The notes: generated by a model not told the origin, from the letters alone. DNA of 64,000 bases from Natrinema salifodinae (GCF_900110455.1 NZ_FOIS01000005.1:124001-188000), one strand, 5' to 3'. Shown: positions 1-8,920, numbered from the stretch's first letter. Translations and numbers: made by a program.

Positions 1-409
1 CACGGTAGCGGTTTGACTCGCCTTCTCCAGGATACTTCACCCATTTATGATATGATTCTGAGATCGTGATGATACGGCCGTGATCCTCGATCACGAAGTC
101 GACCTCCTCATCGGTTGCGTCCGTCAATTCCCTAACGGCCTTGTCCGCGATCTGGTATCCCGGCTTTCGACTCCGAGCGTGTTCACCTAAACTGAGGAAT
201 TTCGGACCGATGTAGTAGTAATCGTCTTCTTTCACCAAATACCCATGTTCGTAGAGGGTCATCGCGTGCTTGTACACCGTACTTTTGGCGAGCGACAGAT
301 CGTCGGCGAGCTGTGGAAGTTTTGCGCCACCGCATTTCCGTATCTGATCTACCAGCGCCAGCGACCGGGCAGTCGTTTTCAGCATCGGATCCCTCGTTCG
401 GTCTTTCAT
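1..409 (-). CDS. IclR-family transcription regulator, N-terminal half (cut by left edge)
   Basis: The 136 visible residues are the N-terminal half of an IclR-type regulator whose gene continues past the left edge. A winged helix-turn-helix fills about residues 12-70, with the recognition-helix text LSLAKSTVYKHAMTLYEHGY, followed by the start of the effector-binding domain (FLSLGEHAR). The ATG at 409 places the usual short tail before the conserved helix. IclR proteins bind small organic acids and control nearby catabolic genes. Nothing it could control lies within 800 bp on the right, so its target is probably to the left, or is itself. The family call is firm and the ligand unknown. Confidence 0.9.
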   Translation of the reverse strand, partial: MKDRTRDPMLKTTARSLALVDQIRKCGGAKLPQLADDLSLAKSTVYKHAMTLYEHGYLVKEDDYYYIGPKFLSLGEHARSRKPGYQIADKAVRELTDATDEEVDFVIEDHGRIITISESYHKWVKYPGEGESNRYR

Positions 410-1209
410 GTGATGCGAATCCACACCATGGTAGTTAAGCATTTCTCAAATCGAAATACTGTCTCGTCTCCATTTTCGGGAAACGCTGTCGGTGAGCCGG
501 TTACAGCTCCCATCGTTCCATCACGAATTCGCACGTTCATGGATAGTTACCGTTCACGTATTCGAAATCGCGCTCGTATCCTTCTGGCGCGGAGTGGGGC
601 CGGTCGTTCGATCGCTATACGAGAGAACTCGCTCGAAGACGGGAGGGATACCGTTTGAACATAATGGGCGTGATCTGTACGAAGAGCATCGCAGAACCGT
701 TGCCCGCCAACGGCTCGATCAGCAGCCAGCGACCGGAGCTTTCGACAGTACGCCGAGCGAATTGCGGCCTATCTTCGCTTCGTATTTCTTCGACGGTATC
801 GGACAGCCGTAATCGGTTTGCCTTCGAGATGAATTACACTCCTATGCCTGTAATCTTCCATGGGAAATGAGAATCAGAGACGCACTTCGACGACGGTGAG
901 CGTCCACCGACTGATACGAGGCGTGAGGCGTTGAACGCGGGTGCGATCGCCAGGTGAGTGCCAAATCAAGGTGGTCGTCGTGACGCGAAGGAGCCCGTCC
1001 GATTCGATACCGGTGAGGATGGCGTCCATTTCGTTTACACCCCTCGACGAACCGTGTCGGATCGTCGCTACCGAATGACCGCCCTCAGCTTTCGCATATC
1101 GAAACGGACGGGGACAGAAGACGGCAGTAGTCGTGATCCGGAGCTTCCGGTGCTATCGAGTGTTTTAAACCCAAACTCGCTATACGAAACGGGCGGCTGC
1201 CGGACCGTA
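410..1209. other. Intergenic stretch without a recognisable gene
   Basis: Short open frames occur on both strands, but none has haloarchaeal codon bias, a start signal or a recognisable motif. The left part must carry the promoter of the IclR gene ending the window on the left. The stretch separates it from the convergent-side end of the parA operon. Confidence 0.6.
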
Positions 1210-1764
1210 TTAGTCCGTCGATTCGAAGCCCCAGGCTTGTAGCCGTTCAACGACCTCGTCGACGTTGTGCATTGCCGCCTCGTAGGCGGCCTCCCGGACG
1301 TCGGTCTTCGACACGTCGGTTCCGAGTTCGTCGCTGACGGCGTCGACGAACTCGTCCTCGGCCTCGACCACGTAATCCCGGAGGTAGAACTGGACCATCT
1401 CGCGGTCCTGTTTCACGTTATCGCGGACGTAGACCCAGGGCACGCCGTCGTCGTCGGCGCCGACCTGCGGCGGCGCTCCGATGACCGCCTCGTTCGAGTC
1501 GGTGTCGCCGTTGTCAGCCGCCTGGCCCGCTTCGTCTCCCTCGTTCTTGTCGTTCCCCTCGTCTCCGCCATCTCCGTCGGCGGCGGACTCCGCAGGAGTC
1601 GATTCGTCCGCACCGTCGGTCTCGTCCGACTCGACGGCGGTCTCGTCGTCGGCGTCCGGCGCTGATTCGTCCGGTTCTTCCGATTCGGCCGACCCGTCCG
1701 GTTCTGATTCGGCGGCGTCGTCTTGGACGTCCGCGAACGGATCGCTTCCGGAACCCTTCTTCAT
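1210..1764 (-). CDS. Acidic ParA-partner protein, putative centromere-binding (ParB-like) protein
   Basis: This 184-residue protein starts inside the last codons of parA (ATGA overlap, positions 1761-1764), so the two are translationally coupled. Residues 1 to about 95 are low-complexity Asp/Glu/Ser/Gly, a typical haloarchaeal acidic tail. Residues 100-184 form a predicted alpha-helical domain beginning near VPWVYVRDNVKQ. No ParB N-terminal motif is visible. In plasmid partition operons the gene after parA usually encodes the DNA-binding adaptor, so this protein is the natural candidate to bind the 13-bp iterons upstream of parA. That role is inferred from position only. Confidence 0.6.
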   Translation of the reverse strand: MKKGSGSDPFADVQDDAAESEPDGSAESEEPDESAPDADDETAVESDETDGADESTPAESAADGDGGDEGNDKNEGDEAGQAADNGDTDSNEAVIGAPPQVGADDDGVPWVYVRDNVKQDREMVQFYLRDYVVEAEDEFVDAVSDELGTDVSKTDVREAAYEAAMHNVDEVVERLQAWGFESTD

Positions 1765-2603
1765 CGTTCGCTCACCTCTTCGATTTCGGTCGCCAGGCGA
1801 TCGATCTTCTCGAGTGACTCCATCTCGTGGTCGCGCTGTCGGTCGCGGTGTTCCTCGACATAGTGGCGGGGCGTGCACTGCTGGTCCCAGCAGCCTTCGA
1901 ACAGCGACGACCGCTCGCGGATCGCGACCGGTGCGGGGTAGCCGCGCTCGCGAATCTCCGAGAGGTACCGTTCCTGGTCGGACGTCCGACCGACGCCGTT
2001 GGGCACGGCCGAGAGGACCCCGATTTCGGCCTCGAGTCGGTCCTCCAGTCCCTCCACGAGTTCCTCTAAGCCGAGGACGCTCTGCATTCCCTTCCCCGTC
2101 GGCTCGACGGGGATCACCAGGCTCCGCGTCGCCGACACGGCGTTGTAGAGGTGGGGTCCCGCGGTTGCCGGCGGGTCGACGACGATCACGTCGTACTGCT
2201 GGGGGATGCCCGACTCTAGGAGCACTTGGCGGAGCCGATCGTACGGATCGAAGTCGTCTCCCTCGCCCAAATCGGCGGCCATCTGTTGGGCGCGGTTGAG
2301 GAGGTCCTCGAGGTTCTCGAGCATGTTGTGACTCGGGAGCAGATCGAATCCGTACTCGGTCTCGTGGATTAGGTCCTCGACGTCGCCTTTTGGCCGATCG
2401 ATCAGATGTCGAACGATGTTGTCCGCCTGGCTGTCGTCCCGAGGTGCGTCGACGTCGAGGAGGTAGGTGAGCGATCCGTTCTGCTGGTCCATGTCGATCG
2501 CAAGCACGTCGAGGCCGTGGTTCGCGTGGGCCTCGAGCAGCGCCGCGCCGACGGTCGTCTTCCCGACCCCGCCGGCCTCCGAGTACGTCGTATACGTGAG
2601 CAT
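1761..2603 (-). CDS. parA: ParA/Soj-type partition ATPase
   Basis: The 280-residue protein has a P-loop EAGGVGKTT at about residues 9-17, the switch text DMDQQNGS and the Walker B-like VIVVDPPAT. This is the ParA/MinD ATPase class that moves DNA cargo during segregation. The signature lysine of the deviant Walker A (KGGxGKT) is replaced here by alanine. The start at 2603 is supported by a TATA element about 26 bp upstream, giving a leaderless message. An iteron-like GTTAGTC lies between TATA box and start, which suggests autoregulation. It forms an operon with the acidic protein that follows. It suggests a plasmid or chromid, but chromosomal Soj proteins exist as well. Confidence 0.88.
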   Translation of the reverse strand: MLTYTTYSEAGGVGKTTVGAALLEAHANHGLDVLAIDMDQQNGSLTYLLDVDAPRDDSQADNIVRHLIDRPKGDVEDLIHETEYGFDLLPSHNMLENLEDLLNRAQQMAADLGEGDDFDPYDRLRQVLLESGIPQQYDVIVVDPPATAGPHLYNAVSATRSLVIPVEPTGKGMQSVLGLEELVEGLEDRLEAEIGVLSAVPNGVGRTSDQERYLSEIRERGYPAPVAIRERSSLFEGCWDQQCTPRHYVEEHRDRQRDHEMESLEKIDRLATEIEEVSER

Positions 2604-2624
2604 GGTGTTTAGTTAGTCTTCCCG

Positions 2625-2633
2625 AATATAATT
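2625..2633 (-). promoter_or_regulatory. TATA box of the parA operon
   Basis: Read on the minus strand this is AATTATATT, centred about 26 bp before the parA ATG at 2603, the spacing expected for a leaderless archaeal transcript. A half iteron (GTTAGTC, 2612-2618) lies between it and the start codon. Confidence 0.6.
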
Positions 2634-2663
2634 CTTCCCCATACAAACCAACGCGACTATTCG

Positions 2664-2699
2664 GATAGACTAACTGAATAGCCTAACCGATAGTAATGG
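2664..2699. repeat. 13-bp iteron array A1 (2.8 units)
   Basis: Units in register are GATAGACTAACTG, AATAGCCTAACCG and the partial ATAGTAATGG. The CTAAC cores are exactly 13 bp apart (2670 and 2683). Consensus over all arrays is GTTAGnCTAACYR. The array is about 60 bp upstream of the parA start. Confidence 0.75.
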
Positions 2700-2763
2700 T
2701 CTTTCTGGGCGTCTAATTGCTGTTTTCCGCTTCACAGACAGTGAGTTTGGTTTCGAATAACTA

Positions 2764-2796
2764 GTTAGGCTGACCTATTATACTAATTGGTTATGG
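2764..2796. repeat. 13-bp iteron array A2 (2.5 units)
   Basis: Units in register are GTTAGGCTGACCT, ATTATACTAATTG and GTTATGG. The array begins exactly 100 bp after array A1. Together with A1 it makes the stretch between parA and the KDG kinase gene a likely centromere-like (parS) site. Confidence 0.7.
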
Positions 2797-2982
2797 TTTC
2801 TAGAACATCGTTCAGAGGAGTACAATCTTCACTGTCCGCTCCGAGGCGGCTAATAACTCCAACGTGGACCTCGGAAATTCCACCCTAAGTCATTTGACAA
2901 ATATTCTGGCCAAGCCGTAGTCCTGCGGCTGGCACCTCTCGATCCGATCGATCGAACACCGGACGAAGTGGAGTCGGCGGAT

Positions 2983-3966
2983 CTACCGCGAGATACCGCC
3001 GCTATCGCGGTCGATGAGGGCGTCGACCTCCGAGCGAGTAACGACGGCGTGGTCGCCCGTCATCGTCCGCTTCAGCGCGGCGGTAGCCGCACCGTATCGG
3101 AGCGATTCCGCGGTCGATCCGTCCTCGCTCCGCTTCGCGAGGAAGCCGCCAACGAACGCGTCCCCGGTACCGATCGGGTCGACCGTCTCGGCGTCGAACG
3201 TCGCCTGTTCGACGGTCCCCGACGCATCGACGGCGAGGGCGCCGCGCTCGCCCCGGGTGACGACGACGGTCGAACACCCGTACGTCTCCCGCAGGTGAGT
3301 CGCGATCGCCGCCGCGTCACCGTCGATCTCGAGGACGTCGATCGCGTCGCGCTCGGGGACGAAGAGGAGATCAACCGACTCGAACAGCGACTCGTAAGCC
3401 TCCCGGGCGGCCGAGGGAGACCAGAGTTTCGACCGGTAGTTACAGTCAAACGCCGTCGTCACGCCGGCGTCCCGCGCCGTCTGCAACAGAGACTGCGTCG
3501 TCTCCGCGAGCGTCGACGAGAGCGCCGGCGTGATTCCGCTCGTGAAGAACACGTCGGCGTTTCGGACCGCGTCGATGTCGAGGTCGTCGACCGTCGCGGT
3601 CGTCACCGCCGCGTCGGTGCGATCGTAGATGACGTCGATTCCCCGCGGCTCGGGGCCGTGCTCGAGGTAGTACGCCCCCTGTCGCCCGTCGTCGCTCCAC
3701 GCAACGTTCGGCTCGACCCCGTTCTGCCGGACGTCCCGAACGACCTTCCGTCCTAACGGGGAGTCGGGGAGCTTCGAGAGCCAGGCCGTCGACGTTCCGA
3801 GGTTCGCGGCCGCGATCGCGACGTTGCTCTCGGCCCCGGCGGAGCGGAACTCGAGTTCCGTCGCGGTTTCGATCCGCGTTCCCTCGGACGGGGAGAATCG
3901 AATCATCGTTTCTCCGAACGTGACGAGCGACGGAGACCGCGTCCCGGATTCACCGCTCTCAGTCAT
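2983..3966 (-). CDS. kdgK: PfkB-family 2-keto-3-deoxygluconate/galactonate kinase
   Basis: The 327-residue protein has the PfkB features: an N-terminal LVTFGETMIRFSP strand, a substrate-binding GAESNVAIAAANLG, and near the C-terminus the ATP/anion-hole motif DPIGTGDAFVGG with the catalytic Asp. KdgK phosphorylates KDG at O6 in the semi-phosphorylative Entner-Doudoroff route. The next gene on the same strand is a D-galactonate dehydratase whose product, 2-keto-3-deoxygalactonate, is a likely substrate. A 260-bp gap separates them, so this gene may have its own promoter. No KDPG aldolase is in the window. Exact sugar-acid specificity cannot be read from the sequence. Confidence 0.82.
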   Translation of the reverse strand: MTESGESGTRSPSLVTFGETMIRFSPSEGTRIETATELEFRSAGAESNVAIAAANLGTSTAWLSKLPDSPLGRKVVRDVRQNGVEPNVAWSDDGRQGAYYLEHGPEPRGIDVIYDRTDAAVTTATVDDLDIDAVRNADVFFTSGITPALSSTLAETTQSLLQTARDAGVTTAFDCNYRSKLWSPSAAREAYESLFESVDLLFVPERDAIDVLEIDGDAAAIATHLRETYGCSTVVVTRGERGALAVDASGTVEQATFDAETVDPIGTGDAFVGGFLAKRSEDGSTAESLRYGAATAALKRTMTGDHAVVTRSEVDALIDRDSGGISR

Positions 3967-4230
3967 AGAATGGCATTTTCACGCACGCTATTTTGACGTT
4001 ACTATCCCGAATTCGAACGAATCCCCATCGAGGACGTGCACCCCAGTAACCCTCGAGGTCGGTGATCGCGACAGTCACCGCGTTCTTTCCCGTTCCGCGC
4101 GTTGTCGGTTCGATCCCGAACGACAGATGACCTACGCGGTTTGCGCCGGCGCGGTCGCGGGGAGTCGCCGCCGGCGAGCGCCGCCGGCAACCCGTCCGTC
4201 GTGTTCGACGCGGCTGTGTCGTCCGGAACC

Positions 4231-5382
4231 TCACCACTCCGCGACGCTCCCGTCGTCGTGGCGCCAGACGGGGTTGTGCCAGTCGACGTCCTCGCCGGCC
4301 CGGTCGCGGACGTACTCTTCGTCGATCTCGATGCCGAGGCCGGGGTCGTCGGGGATGTCGACGTACCCGTCGCGGTACTCGAAGACGGACGGATCTGCGA
4401 GGTAGTCGAGCACGTCGTTGGTCTCGTTGTAGTGGATGTCGAGGCTCTGTTCCTGGATCAGGGCGTTCGGCAGGCAGGCGTCGACCTGCACGCACGACGC
4501 CAGCGCGATCGGGCCGAGCGGGCAGTGGGGCGCCACCGCCACGTCGTAGGCCTCGGCCATCGAGGCGATCTTCTTCACCTCGGTGATCCCGCCCGCGTGC
4601 GACAGGTCGGGCTGGATGAGGTCGACGTGGCCGTCCTCGAACAGCCCCTTGAAGTCCCACCGAGAGTAGAGTCGTTCGCCCGTCGCGATCGGAACCGTCG
4701 TATGCTGGGCAACCTCCCCGAGATCGTCCAGGTGTTCCGGGAGGACCGGTTCCTCGATGAAGAACGGATCGTACGGCTCGAGGGCCGCGACCAGCCGCTT
4801 CGCCATCGGCTTCGAGACGCGCCCGTGGAAGTCCACCCCGATGTCGACTTCGTCGCCGACTTCCTCGCGGACCTCCCGTAGCCGGTCGGCGGCGGCCTCG
4901 ATCGCCGCCGGCGAATCGAGTCGTTCGATCTCCGGCGTCCCGTTCATCTTGAGCGCGGTGAATCCGGCGTCGACTTTCTGTCGCGCCTGGTCGGCGACGT
5001 CGGACGGCTCGTCCCCGCCGATCCACTGGTAGACGCGTAGTCGATCGCGGGCCGCACCCCCGAGCAGTTCGTACACGGGCGCGCCGTAGGTCTTCCCCTT
5101 GATGTCCCAGAGCGCCTGGTCGATGCCGGCGATCGCGGACATCAGGATCGGGCCGCCCCGGTAGAACCCGCCGCGGTACATCGTCTGCCAGTGGTCCTCG
5201 ATGCGGGCAGGGTCCTCGCCGACGAGATAGGTGTCCAGCAGCTCCTCGACCGCCGATTTGACGGTCTTCGATCGGCCCTCGACGACCGGTTCGCCCCAGC
5301 CGACGGTGCCGTCGCTCGTCGTCACCTTGAGGAACAGCCACCGCGGCGGTACCTCAAACAGCTCGTACTCCGTGATGTGCAT
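4231..5382 (-). CDS. dgoD: D-galactonate dehydratase (enolase superfamily)
   Basis: The 383-residue protein matches the DgoD pattern over its whole length: N-terminal TEYELFEVPPRWLFLKV, GGPILMSAIAGIDQALWDIK, VDFHGRVS, FIEEPV, GERLYSRWDFK, QPDLSHAGGITE, APHCPLGPIALA and the C-terminal WRHDDGSVAEW. The metal-binding acidic residues and the catalytic His fall in these motifs. DgoD removes water from D-galactonate to give 2-keto-3-deoxygalactonate. The reading frame is open to 5535, but homology begins at MHITEYEL, so the ATG at 5382 is chosen. That start lies inside a long inverted repeat. Haloarchaeal gluconate dehydratases are close relatives, so gluconate is an alternative substrate. Confidence 0.87.
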   Translation of the reverse strand: MHITEYELFEVPPRWLFLKVTTSDGTVGWGEPVVEGRSKTVKSAVEELLDTYLVGEDPARIEDHWQTMYRGGFYRGGPILMSAIAGIDQALWDIKGKTYGAPVYELLGGAARDRLRVYQWIGGDEPSDVADQARQKVDAGFTALKMNGTPEIERLDSPAAIEAAADRLREVREEVGDEVDIGVDFHGRVSKPMAKRLVAALEPYDPFFIEEPVLPEHLDDLGEVAQHTTVPIATGERLYSRWDFKGLFEDGHVDLIQPDLSHAGGITEVKKIASMAEAYDVAVAPHCPLGPIALASCVQVDACLPNALIQEQSLDIHYNETNDVLDYLADPSVFEYRDGYVDIPDDPGLGIEIDEEYVRDRAGEDVDWHNPVWRHDDGSVAEW

Positions 5383-5410
5383 AGGTCCCACGTCTCGGAC
5401 GTGACCTATG
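5380..5410. promoter_or_regulatory. Inverted repeat overlapping the dgoD start codon (putative operator)
   Basis: CATAGGT (5380-5386) pairs with ACCTATG (5404-5410), and CACGTC (5389-5394) pairs with GACGTG (5398-5403), leaving a 3-base loop and a CC bulge. The repeat begins at the dgoD ATG and extends upstream over the expected transcription start. It could be an operator, or an RNA hairpin that hides the start. Confidence 0.55.
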
Positions 5411-5887
5411 TCGGTTATGGTATCGGGTCGGTCATCGGCGAAATCGGTGGCGAGCGCGGCTTGACGGCGGCGAGCAGCGTCGTCAGACCGGTCGGCAGCG
5501 CGGCAGCGACGGACGCGATCCGGAAGAGACAACACCGATTTGCGCCTCCGCTGTAGAGAGTTGCTATTCGGCCCGAGTTTACCGGCTCCCGTCGCCGATA
5601 GCTGACGAACGATGCGTCGTCATCTGGGTGCGGAGGAGAGCGGTGTCTCGTTCGAAGTCTTGTGATTACCGAATCGATTGATCTCAGTAAGGCCCCTTCT
5701 TTGTCAAACTCCGTTACTCTCCGTCAACAGCGAACACCAACTTGATGAAATCGGCCGTCATCGATTCGACGTGGAAATCGGCCGCCGACGAGGAGAGTCG
5801 CCTGGCCATCGCTCTTCGATACTTGCTGTCGAGCGGACAATTGCTCGTCCGAATGGTCCTCGCTAGAAATACTAAATATTCTGTCTA
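5411..5887. other. Intergenic stretch upstream of dgoD, no gene seen
   Basis: The dgoD promoter must lie at its left end. The few short frames have no recognisable content. The right end grades into AT-rich sequence leading to iteron array B. Confidence 0.55.
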
Positions 5888-5921
5888 GTTATACTAACTA
5901 GTTACCCTAACCGATAGTACG
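5888..5921. repeat. 13-bp iteron array B (2.8 units) next to an IS6 element
   Basis: Units are GTTATACTAACTA, GTTACCCTAACCG and the partial ATAGTACG. It closely resembles array A1, sharing CCTAACCGATAGTA. The IS6-type element begins directly to its right. Confidence 0.75.
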
Positions 5922-5944
5922 GGATAAGAGGCACTGTCTAGTTC

Positions 5945-6669
5945 TGCACCTCCGCAACTGGTACTTCCGTCGAGGCTTAATGCGGTCTTTGATAGTTGTG
6001 GTAGTGTACGAACTGCGCAAGCCACTCTCGGACGCTCGCCCGACTGCCCACTCATGAATTATGGAAGCGATCGATTCGCATTTGAGGGTGTGAAACTACT
6101 TTTCGATACGGTTTTGATTGGTATAGTTGATCCGACCGCTCTGTCCAACTCGGGAGAGGGCAGTCCGATAGCCACATTGATCGACGAGAAACTCGGCATC
6201 GAAGAGATCGTGTTTCTCGTGGAGTTTCCGCAGAAACGAAGCCGCCGGATCAGTGCCATGCCGACGAAACAACGCAACGTCGAGAATTACCTTTGTTTCA
6301 AGTTCTATTGCAACATATAGACAAGACCATTCGCCGTTGATCTTGACAGCGGTTTCGTCGACAGCGACCCGCGACGGCGTCGCCGTCCTCAGAACGCGAA
6401 GCGTTCTGATGGGTCGCACGAGAGCTTCGCTCTCGTGGACGTCGGCGGGTCACGTCTGCTATCAGCCAGCCGAGGTTCCCAGTTCCAAACAGCTCTGTGA
6501 GACCTTCAATACCTAATTCAGCGAGAATTGCTGTTGTCTCGCGAAGCGAATACCCAGTCTGATGGAGGCGGACGGCGAACGCCCTGACGAGCGTCGCCGT
6601 CCGCTCGTTTTCCCACGACTCTTCTAAATTCGCCGCATAGCTCTCGCTAAGCAGGTCTGCGAGTGTCAA
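5945..6669 (-). pseudogene. IS6-family DDE transposase, frameshifted
   Basis: The N-terminus (MTLADLLSESYAANLEES, then ESWENERTATLVRAF and HQTGYSLRETTAIL) starts 56 bp inside the right repeat. The catalytic part follows in another frame: SRVAVDETAVKINGEW with the first Asp, then LVDQCGYRTALS and RIEKWFHTLK. The C-terminal REWLAQFVHYHNYQRPH needs a further frame change. The frame breaks in the decayed segment after the helix-turn-helix and at the 65-bp three-hairpin module (6373-6437). No functional transposase can be made from this copy without recoding. Confidence 0.85.
6373..6437. repeat. 65-bp three-hairpin module inside the IS6 transposase (copy 1)
   Basis: Three perfect stem-loops follow each other: GACGGCG-T-CGCCGTC (6373-6387), CAGAACGC-GAA-GCGTTCTG (6390-6408) and CACGAGAGC-TTC-GCTCTCGTG (6417-6437). 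The same 65-bp module occurs at the same place in the other two IS6 copies in the window (42053-42117 and 46674-46738). Confidence 0.8.
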
Positions 6670-6892
6670 TCCAACTCAACTTTACGGCCTACTCACTTCT
6701 CCAACTGACTCAACTAGACAGTGCCGGATAAGAGATGGTTTCAGCGGCTGTCCTCGTCAACTAGTGAAAACTGAAACGACGTATTCATCTCGGAAAACCG
6801 GCCGAGTACGTCGACGGAAAAAACACGAGACTGTGTCTCGAGTGGCCGTTCGGACCGATTCGTCTCCGCCCTCGCCGATCGTCGAACGACGA

Positions 6893-8197
6893 TTATCCGA
6901 CGACCATCGCGCGGTCCACGACGTCGTCGCCGTACAGTTCCTCGAGTTCCTCGTGCTGATCCGGACGGTTCTCGTAGACGTCCTGAAACAGGGTGATGGG
7001 CGTCTGGGCCGCCTGGTAGGTCGCCTCGTCCCACATCCGATCGTTGCTGATTTCGACCTCGACGCCGTCGATGACCAGAGTCGCCGATCGTTCCATGGCA
7101 ATGGCGCCCTTCCCGGCCTCCTTGGCCGCTTCGAACTCCTCCATCGAGTCGACGATGTCGTTCAGGCTCGGGATGTAGGACGTCAGGTCCAGCAGTTCCT
7201 CGGCCAGTTCGTCGCCGTCGAGGTCGCGCTCGTCGCCGCCGGCGCGGAGCCTGTACTGATCGTCGCCCGTCTCTTCGAGCGTCACGTCGCCGCCGTCGTA
7301 GACGTACCGGCCGTCCTCCTCGCTGAGGTCGACCTCGCGGCCGTTCACCTCGAGGAGCCAGCTGCCGGTCTCGGGCGGCAGCGGCGACCTGTTCGCTTCC
7401 GCCACCTGGCCGGGCGTCAGCGACCAGATGCCGAGCATCCCCTTCGCCTGGTTGTCGGTCATGCGCTCGTGGTAGCCCTCGACGTCGCGGATGTCGTCGT
7501 AGGGGCCGTCGATCGCGATGAGACCGGCGGCGCTGGCACCGCGGGAGGTGTTGTGGCGCAGTTCGTCCCACGGCGGCAGCCCGCCGGTGGGGGTGATCGC
7601 GCGCATGTCCTTGGTGTAGTCGACCTCGCCGTCGACGAGGAGGAACAGCCGTTCGAGGTTGTTCGACGGCTTGCCCATCTCTTCGCGGAGGTCGGCGAGC
7701 GCCAGCTCGGCTTCCCCGCTCTCGACGATGACAGACATGGCCAGGCTCCCTTCCTCGAGGCCGTACTCGTTCTCGACGATGGTGATGAACTCGTCGGCCT
7801 TCTTCCAGTCGTCGATGTCACCGACTTCCGGAATGACGAAGCCGTCGATGCGTTCGATCGCGCCCCTCTCGGGATCGGCGATCTCCAGCAGGTGTTCGAA
7901 ACACCGGTAGCGGGTCGCGGGACTGTCCCGGTGCCAGACGATGCGGGGGTGAATCTCGCCGGGGAAATCGGCGCCGTGTTCGGCGATCACGTCGACGATG
8001 TTCTCGGCCCCTTCGTCGCGCATCGAGGGTGCCGTCGCGTCCTCGTTGTCCGGCACCCAGACGTCCGGCGCCTGCATGCCCCGGAGCTGGGCCGCCCGTC
8101 GCAGCATCTTGGCGGAATCGTCCTCTCCTTTCACCGCAGTCGGGGAGGTAAAGAAAGTTCGCACGAACTCTCTGTCGTGCCGTCGTTCGATACTCAT
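6893..8197 (-). CDS. aceB: Malate synthase, haloarchaeal type
   Basis: The 434-residue protein resembles the compact haloarchaeal malate synthase known from Haloferax volcanii, which is far shorter than bacterial isoforms A and G. Recognisable stretches are HDREFVRTFFTSPTAV, MQAPDVWVPDNEDATAP, DGFVIPEVGDIDDWKKADEF, MSVIVESGEAELA and RAITPTGGLPPWDELRHN. It condenses glyoxylate with acetyl-CoA to malate. The ATG at 8197 is chosen over a TTG at 8212 because a TATA element lies about 29 bp upstream. Isocitrate lyase, the usual neighbour, is absent. Here it faces lactate-oxidation genes, and the window holds glycolate-type dehydrogenases, so it may serve glyoxylate disposal. Confidence 0.93.
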   Translation of the reverse strand: MSIERRHDREFVRTFFTSPTAVKGEDDSAKMLRRAAQLRGMQAPDVWVPDNEDATAPSMRDEGAENIVDVIAEHGADFPGEIHPRIVWHRDSPATRYRCFEHLLEIADPERGAIERIDGFVIPEVGDIDDWKKADEFITIVENEYGLEEGSLAMSVIVESGEAELALADLREEMGKPSNNLERLFLLVDGEVDYTKDMRAITPTGGLPPWDELRHNTSRGASAAGLIAIDGPYDDIRDVEGYHERMTDNQAKGMLGIWSLTPGQVAEANRSPLPPETGSWLLEVNGREVDLSEEDGRYVYDGGDVTLEETGDDQYRLRAGGDERDLDGDELAEELLDLTSYIPSLNDIVDSMEEFEAAKEAGKGAIAMERSATLVIDGVEVEISNDRMWDEATYQAAQTPITLFQDVYENRPDQHEELEELYGDDVVDRAMVVG

Positions 8198-8221
8198 GAG
8201 TGCAGTTCCCAATATTATGTT

Positions 8222-8232
8222 CTAATATTAAA
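8222..8232 (-). promoter_or_regulatory. TATA box of aceB
   Basis: The minus-strand text TTTAATATTAG is centred about 29 bp from the ATG at 8197, as expected for a leaderless haloarchaeal transcript. Confidence 0.5.
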
Positions 8233-8374
8233 ATTGTTTGGTGAACGTGTCATCGACGGGAACGTCGAGTGCCGTCCTCCGAGCGGAACGGTGAGCGAGC
8301 GGACGCCCCCGAATCGACCGATCGGAACGGACCGGACGAAAGAACAATGGTTGTGGTTCCCAATCACACTGACG

Positions 8375-8920
8375 ATGGCAACTCGTCTCGAGTCCTTCGA
8401 AACTGCCGTCCGGGAAACGACGGCGTCGACGATCCGGGCGACGCCCGAAACCGTCGAGGAGGCGCTGAGCGACGCGATCGCCGAACCGGCCGTCGGTGCA
8501 CCGCTCCCGTTCGACGACGTCGCGATCGACGACGCGTCGGTACCGATAACGGTCGACCCGACGCGCGAGGAACTGCTCGCGGCCGAGACCGGCGTGACCG
8601 GCGCGGTGCTCGGCATCGCGTCGTACGGCTCCGTCGTGCTCCGCTCGACGACCGATGTCGACGAGTTGGCGGCGCTCTTCCCGGATCGCCACGTCGTGCT
8701 CGTGCGCGAGCGGGACGTCGTCGACGACATGGCGACGGCGTTCGACGAACTGGCGCCGATTTTCGAAGAGGAGGCCGCCGACGCGATAATCGCGACCGGA
8801 CCGAGCGCGACCGCGGACATGGGCGCGCTCGTCTACGGGGCGCACGGGCCGCGCGAGGTCCACGTGATCGTCATCGACGAATCGGAATCGTCGGCGTCGA
8901 CGTCGGGAGGTGGTCGCTGA
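8375..8920 (+). CDS. lutC: LUD-domain protein LutC (lactate utilization)
   Basis: The 181-residue protein is a single LUD domain. It shows the family pattern GVTGAVLGIASYGSVVL, the middle strand RHVVLVRERDVV and the C-terminal IIATGPSATADMGALVYGAHGP. LutC is one of three proteins of the LutABC L-lactate oxidation complex. The reading frame is open far upstream, but the homology and an ATG at 8375 mark the real start. Its stop overlaps the start of the next gene (TGATG), so the two are co-translated. It diverges from aceB across about 180 bp. Confidence 0.85.
   Translation: MATRLESFETAVRETTASTIRATPETVEEALSDAIAEPAVGAPLPFDDVAIDDASVPITVDPTREELLAAETGVTGAVLGIASYGSVVLRSTTDVDELAALFPDRHVVLVRERDVVDDMATAFDELAPIFEEEAADAIIATGPSATADMGALVYGAHGPREVHVIVIDESESSASTSGGGR

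Larger units (their letters stand above)
5930..6725. mobile_element. IS6-family (ISH14/15-like) insertion sequence, 796 bp, ends intact, transposase dead
   Basis: Terminal inverted repeats GGCACTGTCTAGTT (5930-5943) and AACTAGACAGTGCC (6712-6725) match perfectly over 14 bp. They are flanked by an 8-bp target duplication GGATAAGA (5922-5929 and 6726-6733). Length, repeat sequence and 8-bp duplication fit the IS6 family. The transposase lies on the minus strand and is frameshifted. The intact ends and duplication show a simple insertion next to iteron array B. Confidence 0.88.

Noticed and set aside
410-1209. Several overlapping frames of 70-140 codons
   Set aside because: They are out of keeping with haloarchaeal codon and acidity bias (rich in Arg and Ser, poor in Asp/Glu) and overlap each other and the IclR gene.
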